From NCBI GenBank assembly GCA_004352715.1, contig SCFE01000100.1:1536970-1600969 (forward strand): a DNA stretch of 64,000 bases, given 5' to 3'. The notes below the pieces were generated by a model. The model had not been told where the DNA came from and searched no databases. It saw only the letters and a program-made list of their open reading frames with translations. Positions 50,662 through 62,219 of the stretch are shown piece after piece; the stretch's first letter is position 1, and each line of letters opens with the position of its first letter. Source of the stretch: Hofstenia miamia (taxonomy: Eukaryota; Xenacoelomorpha; Acoela). The position numbers were made by a program, and so were the translations under genes.

Positions 50662-53545
50662 TGTATATATGGGAGAAGTAATTGCTAAAAATGTTAGAAT
50701 TTATTTGAAATATATGATATTTCCTTTGTGAACATGCATTCATAAGCTGATTAGTTTCTGCTGTCAAAAAACAGACATGCCAAAATGTCCTCATTTTCAG
50801 AACAATAAATAAATGAATATTAGTCATAACTGAAAAATAACTCTTGTACATTTACAAAGTAAATTGGCCACAACAGACAAGCCTGGACGATTGAAACCTT
50901 TAGAATAGTTTCAAATGGCACCAAAATTAACTTAGTTAAATATCTTAGGAACCCGAAAACTCTTCAGGTAAATGATAGTCAGTCGGATAGTTCTTTGATT
51001 TACTATGAATTCAAACGTTTGCAAGTTTGAAGTAAAACTAGTATTGCTAAAAGCACTGTCTATTTAGCGTGGATTGAAGACTAGTCTTTGTTTTAATTAA
51101 GCACGACTGGTACAATACAAAAACGAAGTGAATGAGACAGCATCCTCATAAATAGACAAAGAATGCCGACATATACTCAACAACAATATCGAAAAATCAA
51201 TCATAAAAGCCATTAAAGCTTAACTGACCAAGTGTACTTCAAAGCGACTGTCTATTACTTCATTCATAGAAAAGGCTATGTATGCATAAAGAAGAAAACT
51301 TCGCTGGGGTCGACGATCAGACTAGACAAGTTAACTTATTACCAAGACAGACTCTTAGTTGTTATTGAAGAAAAGTAACACACTCATGAGGATAAAGAAA
51401 ATAGTAATTCAAGAATTATTCATTGATATTTCAGTAATGCAAAGAAATCGATGATGGGAATACTATTGCAAATTCATGCATTCAGAATTACAAATATATA
51501 TGTCCATATATACCAACTTCATTGAGCGTCAAAGCGACCTATAATAACTAGGAATATTTTGCAATATATCCATATGTGAATTCAATTGAATTGTTAAGCC
51601 TAACCACACCATAATTTTTGGTGAAGGCATTTTTAAGTAAATACTTATTACGTAGATTTTTACAATTTGATAGTTTAAGTTAAGTTAACACAGTTTCAGA
51701 GCAAATAGCGCAATTGGACTTAATACACTAGCTAAAAGGTAGCTCATTTCTGACTGGAGCGCTGTTTGGTCATTGACTAAATATTACATGAAATATTCCT
51801 TCATATGCAAAAAGATTATAGGTATTATTTGAGAACTGAAAAATAATTTCAACCAAGAAATTTTATTATGACACTTGAGATACTGTTAAAAGGTTAGATT
51901 TCCTCCACAAATATGAGGATAACAATATTGAATTTCAGCATGCAAAAATGTAATCATTTTGCAATTTTTATAAATTATGCGTGAAAGGAATAACGGTTTT
52001 TATGTTCTAGTTAAATACAATTGTTGTTTCTCTGTTTTGAAAGAGTTTTCTGCTTCAAACAACGGCGATTCAATGAGCGCGGAATTTAGCTCAATAAAAC
52101 GCGTAATTAACGCAAAAGCTCGTGGGGATGCCGAGATAGCGGAATATTAATTTCAAAGTAAAAAAACACGTTCAGCATTAAGATGTTTTGAAAAATGTAA
52201 TAAAGTCTGTGTTTGCTAAACATCGTTTTCCGAACGCCACAAATTAATTTCAACCATGAAGCTCAAAAACTATATAAAAATACCGCAAATTTCACAGGAA
52301 TTGTGGAGGAAGCACTAGAAAGTGATTCCTTGGTAATCCTTACACATATAGAGAGACATAACGCACAAGAATAACAGGACAGGACGAGAGTGTACATAGG
52401 AAAGAACGTGATCCAATGTACTTCAGTAGGTACATGTAATAAATAATGATAATATAGTGAAGTACACTGAAATGAGCTACAAAACCTAAGAATGACAAAA
52501 TGTTATCAAGGCCTGCAGAAATTTGCACGTATGTTGTTGTGTCTATTAAAACATTGCATAAACTTGAAATTCAGAACGAATTAATTAGCCCCTATTCGTA
52601 CTGACACTTAAATTAAGGCTTCAAAAAATGAAATAGCTAGACTTAGATGGTGTTAAATACAAGGCAATTTCTAATTTGGAGAGCAGTAAATGTATACTGC
52701 ATTATATGTTGATGAGTATTGATTTTCAAAAATAAAAGTTAGCTTAAGAAAATAAAATTACTCTCAGATAATGAATTTCTAAGACTACCTATTTTTACAG
52801 CTTTTTGCATTGATTCAATGTTCTGCTAATTTATGATTTTCGATCATATTAAACATTACCACTGGAGTAGTGTCCGTAGCTTTATGGGAAACTTAAAAAC
52901 AAATTCATAAAAAGAGAGAGATGAAGTGATAAATGTCTAAAATGAAATTACAACACTAATAAAAGCAGTATTAATATGAAACACGTTCTACAATTACTTT
53001 TTTAATAATAGACTTTCTTCACTTTGAAATTCTCAAAGATAGTGACTGATATGCTGTTAATTGAATGTGGAAACACATTGCTTTAAAGACCAACGCATAA
53101 TTGCCTCTCTGAAGAAATTTACATGATTTTTGCATGAGACATGCATTTTTTATGATCATTTTCAATACGTCGTCTTTCACTCACGTTGACGAAATTTGTC
53201 CAGCGAATACGCTTTTAATCAATACGCAGGTGAAAAGTATATAAAAATATAAATTTCTATCTCAAATAATCAAATTTACATTTAATAAATGAATGTCTGA
53301 GTACACATTCAAATTAAACTTAAAATCTGTATTTAAAAAAGGATATCAATCTTTCGTTTACCAAGAATCCAAAATCGATTTGAAACTCACAACAGAATGG
53401 ATTGGAGAAAATCTTGTGGACTAAGCTTTAGTTTAATAAAGCAAGCGGAAAACGGTATAATGGAAGTTAATGTATAAGTGTGCGCTAAAAATGAAAACTT
53501 TTTATATGGTAAAAAGGGAGTAAAAGTAAAGTAGAGAGTGCTTAC

Positions 53546-53618
53546 TTTTATTTGATCGAGCATGGCGTGGACTTGCTACAGGACTACACGAAGCACTCCG
53601 GAACTGTTGGGACATCAT
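53546..53618 (-). CDS. Candidate alternative first exon of dystrobrevin (short ZZ-first isoform)
   Basis: A 73 bp open piece begins with two adjacent ATG codons and encodes MMSQQFRSASCSPVASPR then HARSNK. It ends in AAAA before a GTAAGC donor. It leaves one base of a codon, the phase that the ZZ exon at 34299-34465 accepts, so the fusion would read ...SNK-I-FHPVACS. An inverted CCAAT box (CCAAT on the plus strand at 53671-53675) lies about 55 bp upstream of the ATG, and the area has more CpG than its flanks. The frame stays open upstream to an earlier ATG at 53708, which would add a hydrophobic 30-residue leader, but that stretch is more likely 5' UTR. The isoform is inferred. It could equally be the first exon of an unrelated nested gene. 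Confidence 0.5.
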
Positions 53619-53720
53619 TTTGAAAATGTACGGCGAATAATTGAATAAAATGATGGCGTTAATTAAGCGACCAATCACAACGAAAATAGTGACCTGCGAT
53701 AAAAACAAATTCTGTCAACA
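53619..53720 (-). promoter_or_regulatory. Possible promoter of the alternative dystrobrevin first exon
   Basis: Directly upstream of the candidate exon at 53546-53618. On the minus strand it carries GTGATTGGTCGC (inverted CCAAT) about 55 bp before the ATG. No TATA box is evident. Confidence 0.3.
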
Positions 53721-55084
53721 AATCGATGCTAATGCACTGAAAAGGATCTCGCCCGAATTCCACTAACACCAAATCCATGCTCACTCAGGCTGATTAAATT
53801 ATTGAAGCGCATTTAATTATAGAAACGATAAACGGATACTATACAGCATCCATGCTCGCGAAACAGCGCTCTCCTCAAAACAGTAATTAGAAGAAAAGTC
53901 GATAAATGCAAGTCCAACGAATCACTTCCGCGTGACTCGATTATGCTAGGTTTTCACAGAACATTTGTGCTAGCGCTAGCAGAAAGCATGGCCTCTTGCA
54001 TTGGTTAAATTTTAGTAATTTGATTACTTCAAAGTTGTACAATTTCGGAAAGCGGCATTTCAATACGATTGGTAAAGATAGTTACATATATGTAGCACTA
54101 CCATGAACTACAAGAACATTCTCGAAATCATTGCTGTTCACTAATTACACAAAGAAAATGCGCTTCATTAAACTTTAATTCAAATTAATTGGGCTAATAA
54201 GTGAATTATATGTAAGAAATGTCGTGATACTCAGGAGAATTAAAAGCGAAGATATAAATAACCTCTCAAAACTTTGAAAAGCCAAATAACATTCAACATT
54301 CAAACCTAAGTTCTTCGCTTATACACATGTTGCTTCAAAATTACGAAACACATTAATTATCGATTTTCTAATGTATGATTTCACAAAAGTAAAAATGTCT
54401 TTAACATAAAGCATTGGAAATAAATTTTAACGGATTCAAGTACAGAGAACATCCAGCTTTGTTTATAGTTTGTCTTAAGTCTATAAATAAAACATCGGAT
54501 TCTGAAAGCTAGATCAATAAATAGGGCTTGTAAATGAATCGCATATTTGAATCTTGCCAATCACAACCTGGAGAGTTAAGAAATTGAAAATTTAGGGACT
54601 GAAACCAATAATTTTTTGTATCGTTTTTTTAACCTGTAGTAATTTCTGCAACAAAAATCAATAGTATGGCCTATTATCTTCGTTATTTGTAACCAGGTAA
54701 AGCTAACATCAAGTTTTGTGTGTGGAACTCCTTTGTTTAACGGGGCGCTCTTAGTATCAGTTCGCTAAATGGAAGTTCTCATTGAGTAGCGTAAGAAAAT
54801 ATTTACCTTCAATATCTCAGGAAAAGGCCAACCAATCACTAAAAGCAAAAGGCAAAAAATATGAGACTTCGATGATAACTATGCATCACTTGCAAGTTGG
54901 ATGCAAATTGATAGTATTCAAGTACTTTGTTCTTAGGCACGGTTTTCCACTTTCAGTTGCAGTTCAATTCAATAATATAAATTTCATCCTACTCCATTGC
55001 GTCAAAAATTTTAGTAAAAACTTAAAATTCTACAATAGGTTCCCTTTCAAAAAAGTTGACTACATTCAACTAATTTAATCTCAC

Positions 55085-55087
<3 letters not shown>

Positions 55088-55115
<28 letters not shown>
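55088..55115. repeat. (AT)n microsatellite
   Basis: Fourteen units, 0.9 kb from the 55975 exon. Confidence 0.97.
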
Positions 55116-55974
55116 CCTTGTTTACATATTAATCTTAAAAAGATGATATCTATTAATAGCCAGTCGAGGTTTAAAAATGAAGAGGAAAAATCAGACACTC
55201 CTCTATTCTTTCAGATATTGAATACATTTATTAGCTTTTGAGCTATTATTGTATGAAAAGTGTTCAAGAAAACAAAAAATTTAAAAATTCTTAAATATTT
55301 TGAGGTTAAAGTATGCAAAACGAAATAGTTTTAAATATGTCTTTAACCAGTTCATTTCAATTATTCTTACCACAAAATGTTTTTTGATATCTAGAGCAAT
55401 TTTAAAATTACAAAATTTAAATTGCTTTAACCTTAAACTGCCTATGTCGGTCCTTTCAAAATAATGGTTGAAATTCAAAGAAAGTTAAAAACCGGTATGA
55501 AACAATATTAGCTGTAAAAATCGAAATTAAAAAACCATTAAATAACAATGAGGGAATTTGAATTATGGTGACATAAAAATGCAGTCTTAGTTTAACTATT
55601 GAGAGGTACAAAATGAAAACTTATAATGAAATTAACAGCAGCATGGCAAGCTCTGGAGTAACTAGCAAGTTGTGATTATTTCGTTCATTGTATCAAATAG
55701 GACAGCATTAGTCTGAAGAAATCAACAAAAACTCTAAACCGCAAGAATCTGTTATATTTTTTGAATAAAAAAGTGTAATTTAACAGTAAATAAAATGTAA
55801 ATTTTCAGGAAACATAAAATTTCCATGTTCATATAATATCGATGAGAACAACATTCAAAATTCCTACACTTCAGTGCAAAATGCTAAGAATGCGTTTGAC
55901 AAATTGATATACACCTGTATGTATTGAATTTGGGCACATGTTAATATTTGCGTATATTTTTTGCAAAATCTTAC

Positions 55975-56086
55975 CGTTTTCTACATTAGCCATACGATGC
56001 ATAAGTGGCAACCAAAGAAGGCATTGCGGACCCGGGTCAGCCAACATCGAATCCAGAAAGTCATTGAGTTTTACTCTTGATGTGTT
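55975..56086 (-). CDS. Dystrobrevin exon c ([18 protein letters not shown])
   Basis: This 112 bp exon follows a TTTTAG acceptor, starts in phase 0 and ends with the first base of a Val codon before a GTAAGA donor. It encodes [19 protein letters not shown] followed by [18 protein letters not shown]. The PQCLxWLPLxHRxANVEN string just before the ZZ finger is diagnostic of the dystrophin/dystrobrevin family. No ATG lies near the start, which is expected for an internal exon. The exon sits 91 bp from the left terminus of a Tc1/mariner element (56178-57758) in the upstream intron, and a 21.5 kb intron separates it from the ZZ exon. Confidence 0.94.
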
Positions 56087-56358
56087 CTAAAACAAATATG
56101 GTTAAAAAAGAAAAATATTCAATTATTTGATTTCATGAGATCATTTGGGATTATGAAAAATAGATTATGTATATATAGGGGTTGCCAAAAAATAGCTTCC
56201 ATTATGGGACTCATTTTAAAATTTATTTCATAGTGAAATTAGAAACAACTATAACAGCATAACAGCTTAACATACCAAAAAATAATATAAAAATATGTGT
56301 ACAATAATACAATCAGATATAGTCACCATTTATTTGGATATCCACCTCTTCAACTAGG

Positions 56359-56700
56359 TATAGTCACCATTGAGTTCAATAATCTTTTGGAGGTCTGCCA
56401 TTAATTTTTTCTCATGAAAAAATTCTGGGTGAGTGTGCCAATGTAATCATCGTTCACTGCATCTATGTATTCGTAATCTTTTTCTCTGCGAAATACTTCA
56501 AAGTTTCTGGAAACAAACCTGTCCATANAGATATAGTCACCATTGAGTTCAATAATCTTTTGGATGTATGCCATTAATTTTTCTTCTGCCTCATGAGAAC
56601 ATTCTCAGTAAATGTGCCGACGAAATCAATTGCAGCTCGTTCACTGCATCCATGCATTCGTAATCTTTTTCTCTGAGAAATACTTCAAAGTTTCTGAAAA
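56359..56700. repeat. Imperfect duplication around N at 56528 in mariner element
   Basis: The segment 56359-56527 (start TATAGTCACCATTGAGTTCA) recurs at 56533-56700 with substitutions and an indel of about 20 bp. The two versions look like different copies or alleles of the transposon joined by a single N. Confidence 0.85.
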
Positions 56701-57557
56701 CCATAAGATTAAATTCGGGTGAGTATGAAGGCCTTTTCACTCGTATGATATTCTTTGTCGCGAGCCAGTCAGTTACCAGTCTGGCCACGTGTGTTCATGC
56801 ATTGTCATGCATTAATAAGACATTTTCGGGGTGGATATTTCTTTCAATATTAGCATTGTGTGTGAGCATGTTATCAAGAAACAACTTGTATCGTTCTGCA
56901 TCCATGGTTTCTTCACGAACTAACTCGAAATAAGCATTCCCATGGAAAGTGGAAGCCATGATAACCACTACTTTTTTTCTACTGTGGACCCCTTAACAAC
57001 TTTAGGGCAATCACCTGCACCATCAACGTAAAAATGTTGTTTAGACTTAGCGACACAATCACGGAGGCAGATCAATTTTTCATCAGTTACACTAAGCGAT
57101 GCCCTATTCCTCGATTTAGCATGGCCATTATTGTTTAAGCTTCCTCAATACGTAACAATTTATGAGCTTCTGTTAATAGATGTGGGACCCCAGCGTCCAT
57201 GAAGGCCTTTCTTCTGTAGATAGTCTACAAGTATTCTATAGACGCTTCTGTAAGGAATGCCAATTTCTCTGTCAATATCCTTACTACTTAATCCACAATC
57301 GTTTTCGATCAATTGTCGCACTCGTTTAACATTTGCATTAGATGTTGACGTTTACGGTCTTCCTGAACCAGGACTACGAACATGGGTCTTCCTGACACCA
57401 TCACGAAACACTTTTACAATTGTTTGACTGCGTCATAAACTAAGAACGGCATCACCATAGACATTTACTAACACTTCGTGGATCTCAAATGCAGAATATT
57501 CATTTAAAAATAATGTACAATAAAAAACATAGCTTCTGACTTGTTAATTACAGCCAT
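56533..57557 (-). pseudogene. Transposase of the 56-57.7 kb mariner element, inactivated
   Basis: A frame starting MAVINKSEAMFFIVHYF at 57557 can be followed with interruptions through QLIENDCGLSSKDIDREIGI (HTH region), SVTDEKLICLRD, FHGNAYFELV and VLLMHDNA (catalytic Asp) to RPSYSPEFNLMVFRNFEVFL. Active relatives have a SPDLNPxD-type motif at the last position; here it reads SPEFNLMV, so the third catalytic Asp is replaced. Several stops also occur. This transposase is clearly a different family from the D34D copy at 8.5 kb. The 3' part is duplicated beyond the single N. Confidence 0.8.
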
Positions 57558-57760
57558 TTTGTATTCAATACTTTTAAATCCAAAATAAATAAATAAATAA
57601 GCCACAGAGTAACAGAGAATTAAATATATAATTACAAATCAAAGAATTTATTAATTTTAATGACCATAGGGAATTAAACATGCAGTAATTTTTATGACCA
57701 TAGAGTATTTAACATTACAATAATAATCCCATAATGAACGCAGTTTTTTGGCAACCCCTA

Positions 57761-60700
57761 TATAAATAACCAATTTCGGGATCCTGTTGTACGTCTGATA
57801 AATAAAATGTTTTAATGCCACTCAGAATTAGCGCCAGGTGCAATTTTAGAATATTTAAAAAAAGGAGGTACACTTTCCCATTTTTTGCCGCAATCAGCGC
57901 CTTTCTATAGTAGGCCTTGAACTTTATATCAAGTAAAAATGGAGACTATATATCTATTTTGAAAAACAATTAAAAGTCCTCGAAAAGAAGAAGCATTGGT
58001 TCATGAGTACCCTAAAGCAGCGGCTGATCAGTGCCACGAAAAATGAAACAAAAATCACAAAAAAATTTTAACAACCATAATATAAAACAATAACTAAACA
58101 AGGAGTAGATGATTATTTTTTGAATTTTATCTGGTACCGCCAGTTTCACAATAAAATCTAGAATAGAATTAGGTAATAAACATTTAAAAATAACCATTAA
58201 ATTCATATTTTACAGTATTAGGCGCTATAAAATTCTTACAGTAAACCCGGGCATTATTTGCGATATTTTCGACAATTTCTCATAGTTCAGTAATATTTTC
58301 TAAACATTTATTACATGTGCATATTTCAGATAGGAGGTCAAAAATTTTTCGTATTGCAGGCCAAAATTAAATAGGATTAAATCATAAACAATTTGAATTG
58401 TGAGGAAACCGAGTAAAATTAGAATAAATACATTATACTATTAGGAAACACATTTAATAAAAAAGTTTAGATTGAAATTAAATACATTTATAGATGAAAA
58501 TAAATTGATAAACTTTCAAAGTAAAAACCAAACTAAAGTTAACAACTGTATACAAACATTCTAATGATGGAATACTTACCGTAAATATATACGCTAATGT
58601 GACATTACAAATATAATAACATTTCACAAAAACGATTACATTAATAACATAGCCTCGCAATATTCAGAAAAAATAGAAATCAAATTCGAGTGTGTTTATT
58701 AGTGAATATATTTACCTACATGTTAACATTATTAAAAGTCATATGTCCCAACATTACTTTACAAATTATTTGAGACTCTTATTTTCGATGAGAAAAAAAA
58801 TCTTTTTAATTCAGTGGAATTTATTAAAAATGTGATCGTATAACGATAGATGGCGTAACTATACCGTTTTAAGCAAAAAACTGAACAAATGAATAATAAT
58901 AACTTTGCTTTAAAAAATGTTAGCATTTAATTAAAATTTAATTGACCCTATTCTGTCCCTATGAATCTCTTACTTATTCATTATAACTTAACTTTCAAAA
59001 TATCTGTTTTTCAAACAGAGGCATAGAATTCTAATTTTAGAAAAATTACGATTTTTACTAAAAAGTAATTAAAATTAGCAAAAAGATTAAATATGCTAAA
59101 TTAAGAATGAATTCTAATGAATTTCATCATTTCCAACTGCGAAAACTAGTATCTAATATATTTTAAAATACCCCCAAATTTTGAGATTTGATGATGTCAT
59201 CAAAAATAATTATGAACATTAAAAATCCTAGAGCCGATATGACGAAACATGTGCAAGGTTTCTGTTTAATATCATTATCCAATTCAAAGTAGAGGACGGG
59301 GGTATTAACCCTCCCTAGGCCTTTGGAGCCAAATAAGTGCCCCATATTATAACTTCACTAATCTTCAAAAAATGTTACATATGGAATAACACTAATTTTA
59401 GAGAGTTCTACTAGCAATCTTGCATGTGCAATCATCAGTTTTGCCTCCGAAACAATTCATTCAAGGCAAAAAGATTATATATGATGACACTTTATAGGAA
59501 AATAGCTAGAAGCCAAAGCTTGAAATAGGTGATTAAAAAATAGCGATATTGGAAAAAAACATGCTAATCCATGTACTAACTTAATAGGTACTATATAATA
59601 TAAAAACAAAATTGATTCTATCATAATTGGCCTTAGTTATAGCAAAATTGAGTATGCTTTTTTAACATAGTATCATTTTGTTTGAAAACAAGGCCTTTGT
59701 ATTCCGGTAAACTACTTAAATTAGAGGGAGGGCACCTCAACTTTTGCAGTTCGCATCCATAAGTTATGAATAAATTCCCACTTCTCGTGGAAAATTTAAA
59801 GGAAATCAATAGTTTTAGCCCTCTATTTTGTACATGATTTCGTTAAAAAAGTTTTAGTGACTTAATACATTGCCAAGTTCACTGCTTCTTACCAATCTCC
59901 ATAGCTCAGACTAACATATATTAAGTTATTAGCAGCTCATATTTTGCAAATTTAACAACATAGTTTAGTAAATGTAGCTTGCTGATTTAAGCAGTTCGTA
60001 CATTCACTAAAATTCTAAGATTTAGAGTTATATAAGAGGTTATATGTAAAAATATAAAACATGCAAAGATCTATATGGTCCTTTTTTAATTGACTAAGTG
60101 TGCACCGCCAAGCCAATTTGTGAAAATATGTCCCAAAACTTGAAATTTTTGCGGTCGAGCCATTAAGTTCGTTTTTCACACTGCATCACATTTGGTGTAC
60201 AAAATCCATGTAGTTATTCCTCAAACCTATTTATATTAACAGAAGTTATGCAACGTGTCATTTTGTTCATCCACTTCGAAATTTATTTTTTATGCAAATA
60301 CAGTTATTACGAATCTATATCCAATTACAGAACATATAATGATTTTAGTTGTTCTCTAAACTTGTAAATAGCCGGCTCGAATCCCGAATAATTTTTACCA
60401 AAACCCGGTATTCGGGAACTAAGATTATAAATCCTAATCCTATACATGTGCTAGCAAATTTGGAAATTACCTAAAGATTACGATGGATAATTAAACTTAA
60501 ATAGGCAATGCGACAAAATATTTTAATAATACAAAAAGCAATGTGAACTTTTATATTGACAAATTCTTACTTTCTTACGAATTTTTAGAAATGTTTGAGA
60601 TTCTCAATTAAAAGAGACCAGAAATTATAGTTGTAAGTGCATATCAAAACACACATACTTTTTTTAGAAAAATTCATATTTAACATGTATATAAGAAAGC

Positions 60701-60897
60701 TTATTAGCAAATACAGGCATGCACGAATTCCATGGCGAACAATTTAAATTTATCTCTCTTTTTTATCTTTCGTAATTTGTAAATAGTTTGTGTATTTTAG
60801 ATTTTTTTTACGTGCCCTTAGTTTGTGGATTTGTACATAATTTTTATATATTTTTCTGTAAAAATGTATATTTGTATTGAATAATATCCACACTTAC
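57761..60897. other. Dystrobrevin intron, nothing recognised
   Basis: AT-rich intron between the mariner element and the exon at 60898. A CCCGAATA/TATTCGGG inverted repeat at 60383-60416 is the only distinct structure. Confidence 0.7.
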
Positions 60898-61052
60898 ATC
60901 TGCAAAACATGATTTGAGAGAAGCACTGGGAGTATATCCAAATGATGGTCCTTCATGGAGAATTGTAGGCATAGCTAATACATCCTTGAGATAAGTATCA
61001 AAACGTGTTTTATCTAGGAATCCACTGCTGTCTGAAACCTGTGTGAACACGT
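60898..61052 (-). CDS. Dystrobrevin exon b (EF-hand-like module, GPSFGYT motif)
   Basis: This 155 bp exon starts with AC, which completes the split Tyr codon of the upstream exon, and ends at GAT before a GTAAGT donor (phase 0). It reads YVFTQVSDSSGFLDKTRF, then [21 protein letters not shown], then SLKSCFAD. The segment ISDSSG...[21 protein letters not shown] in relatives is the last EF-hand-like repeat. GPSFGYT is the most conserved part and is intact here. An ATG-initiated frame seems to start inside the exon, but that Met is not in frame with a real start: the exon is internal, and its first residues come before the apparent ATG. Confidence 0.93.
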
Positions 61053-61411
61053 CTAAAGCATAGATACTAAAGCTTATATTTCTAGAAGCACATCATGCAT
61101 ACAATAGACTAAATTTACAAATTCCACCTATAAAATGGAAAAGGAGAAAGTAAACTTTTCATGTAGAATTAAGTTTTCGAAATTGGCATGGGTGCATGTA
61201 GACCATACTTTATATGTCATTTCAATGTAACACTACAGTCATTTTTCAAATTTTGAAAATCATTTCTAATATAAAGAAATTTTATTATATAATGACAAAG
61301 CGATGTTTTGAAAGTAAATTTTGTTTCTTGTGACAAATTTTCACTTGAATATTTGAACAAATATAGGTAGATTATAAATCATTTTGTGAGATACATATAT
61401 ATAATACTTAC

Positions 61412-61497
61412 AACGTAATTTGTCTACAAGTTTCCCTGCACATAAAGTTGCCAATGCTACTTTAATTGAAAACACTTTCACTCGTCCAGAATCCTCA
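61412..61497 (-). CDS. Dystrobrevin exon a (start of second EF-hand-like module)
   Basis: This 86 bp exon follows an acceptor ending TTTTAG and precedes a GTAAGT donor. It enters with the third base of a codon and leaves with the first base of a Tyr codon. It encodes EDSGRVKVFSIKV followed by ALATLCAGKLVDKLR. In dystrobrevins and dystrophins this corresponds to the stretch where a degenerate EF-hand helix pair packs beside the ZZ region, and ALATLCGGK...DKLRY is a family signature. The next exon is only 359 bp downstream. The preceding exon, which should encode the first EF-hand module, was not found between here and the LTR element at 62.2 kb, so it probably lies outside the window. Confidence 0.9.
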
Positions 61498-62170
61498 CTA
61501 AAACAGAATGATTTAGAATTCTGTTTGCCTGTCATTAGTTCCATTATAATAATAAGTTAGTTAGGTATTGTTTATATCAAGGACAATTACAATAACAGAA
61601 CACCGAACCAACACAAGAGTGCAAAAAATAAGTTTATGTTTAGTTATTTTAGTTCCTCATTGACATGTTCATACGATGAAAACTAAACATTGAATATAAA
61701 GTAGGGAAAATTTGAATTCACAAAAAAATCAAAGATATAGTATTCATCTCTGAAGAAATAAGTTAAGTTGTCAAGGTTGTTGTACTTTTAAAGTTCTTAC
61801 CGACTGAATGCAAGTAAAGAACTATAAAAGAAAATATTGCCAATTTTAAGTTTCAGTGTATTGAATTTAATGATGAAACATTGAAATTCATAAAGTTCGC
61901 TGTACAATGTATCAAACATGGGATTGCTTCATGTTGATTTTCAACATTTTCTATGAATTTTTCAAGTGCACATTTTCACACTATTGTATTGGTTCAAGTG
62001 ACTGGGTAAAAATTTAGCGTTTCTAATGTTTATGTTATTTTCATTTTTGATGCTTAATGTATTTAATTTATGCTAATAGAAGGATTTAAGAAAGAAAATA
62101 TGTTCTAAAGAATATGTCATAGGTCAGTAATCAAAAGTTCATTGCCAATATTTACTACTATAAAATTTTG

Positions 62171-62176
<6 letters not shown>
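61498..62176. other. Intron upstream of dystrobrevin exon a, nothing recognised
   Basis: AT-rich, no exon found. A string GATGCTTAATGTATTTAA near 62050 also occurs in the Penelope-like relic at about 21180, so a small fragment of that family may be here. Confidence 0.5.

Positions 62177-62216
<40 letters not shown>
62177..62216. repeat. (TA)n array at LTR border
   Basis: Twenty units immediately left of the probable LTR. The element may have inserted into the array. Confidence 0.97.
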
Positions 62217-62218
<2 letters not shown>

Positions 62219-62219
62219 G

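Larger units (their letters stand above)
34466..53545. other. Large dystrobrevin intron (main part)
   Basis: Left 19 kb of the 21.5 kb intron between the ZZ exon and the exon at 55975. It contains the 37.06 kb hAT MITE, the Tc1 scrap, the 41.9 kb candidate exon, the 42 kb inverted-repeat element, the 44.4 kb CpG patch, the two GC-rich repeats and the gapped (TA)n array. A CAGGGGCGGATACAGG string at 44168 looks like an orphan hAT terminus. The rest shows nothing. Confidence 0.8.
56178..57758 (-). mobile_element. Tc1/mariner element with matching TIRs and TA duplication
   Basis: Both ends carry the same inverted terminal repeat of about 32 bp beginning GGGGTTGCCAAAAAA and ending ATTATGGGA, with four mismatches between ends. 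Each end is flanked by TA (56176-56177 and 57759-57760), the target duplication of the Tc1/mariner superfamily. The interior encodes a damaged transposase on the minus strand. The 1581 bp length is inflated, because a segment near 56359-56700 is present twice around a single N at 56528. The element sits in the dystrobrevin intron between the exons at 55975 and 60898, transcribed in the same direction as the gene. Confidence 0.92.
28029..61497 (-). other. Dystrobrevin gene, partial (five internal exons)
   Basis: Dystrobrevin is a cytoplasmic scaffold of the dystrophin-glycoprotein complex at the cell cortex of muscle and neurons. It binds dystrophin and syntrophins. Five minus-strand exons read in order give the EF-hand-like region, the [18 protein letters not shown] linker, a ZZ zinc finger and the KSPAKQ/EPEKPINLQHI segment. 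This is the domain order and spacing of the family. Outgoing and incoming phases agree at every junction (1/1, 0/0, 1/1, 0/0), with AG acceptors and GT donors. The sequence fits dystrobrevin better than dystrophin because of the KSPAKQ...FPNEPEKPINLQHI exon after the ZZ domain. The N-terminal exons are absent and presumably lie beyond base 64000. The C-terminal coiled coil was not found. No premature stop or frameshift was seen, so the gene looks functional. Introns hold most of the transposons in the window. Confidence 0.93.

Noticed and set aside
50382-50851. Plus and minus frames of 99 and 119 codons
   Set aside because: Both run through the (TA)n array and Ns and give only Tyr-Ile repeats.
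60844-61050. Taking the ATG of the 68-codon frame as a gene start
   Set aside because: Splice sites and family alignment show this is an internal exon starting at 61052; the Met arises from reading through intron sequence in the simple ORF.
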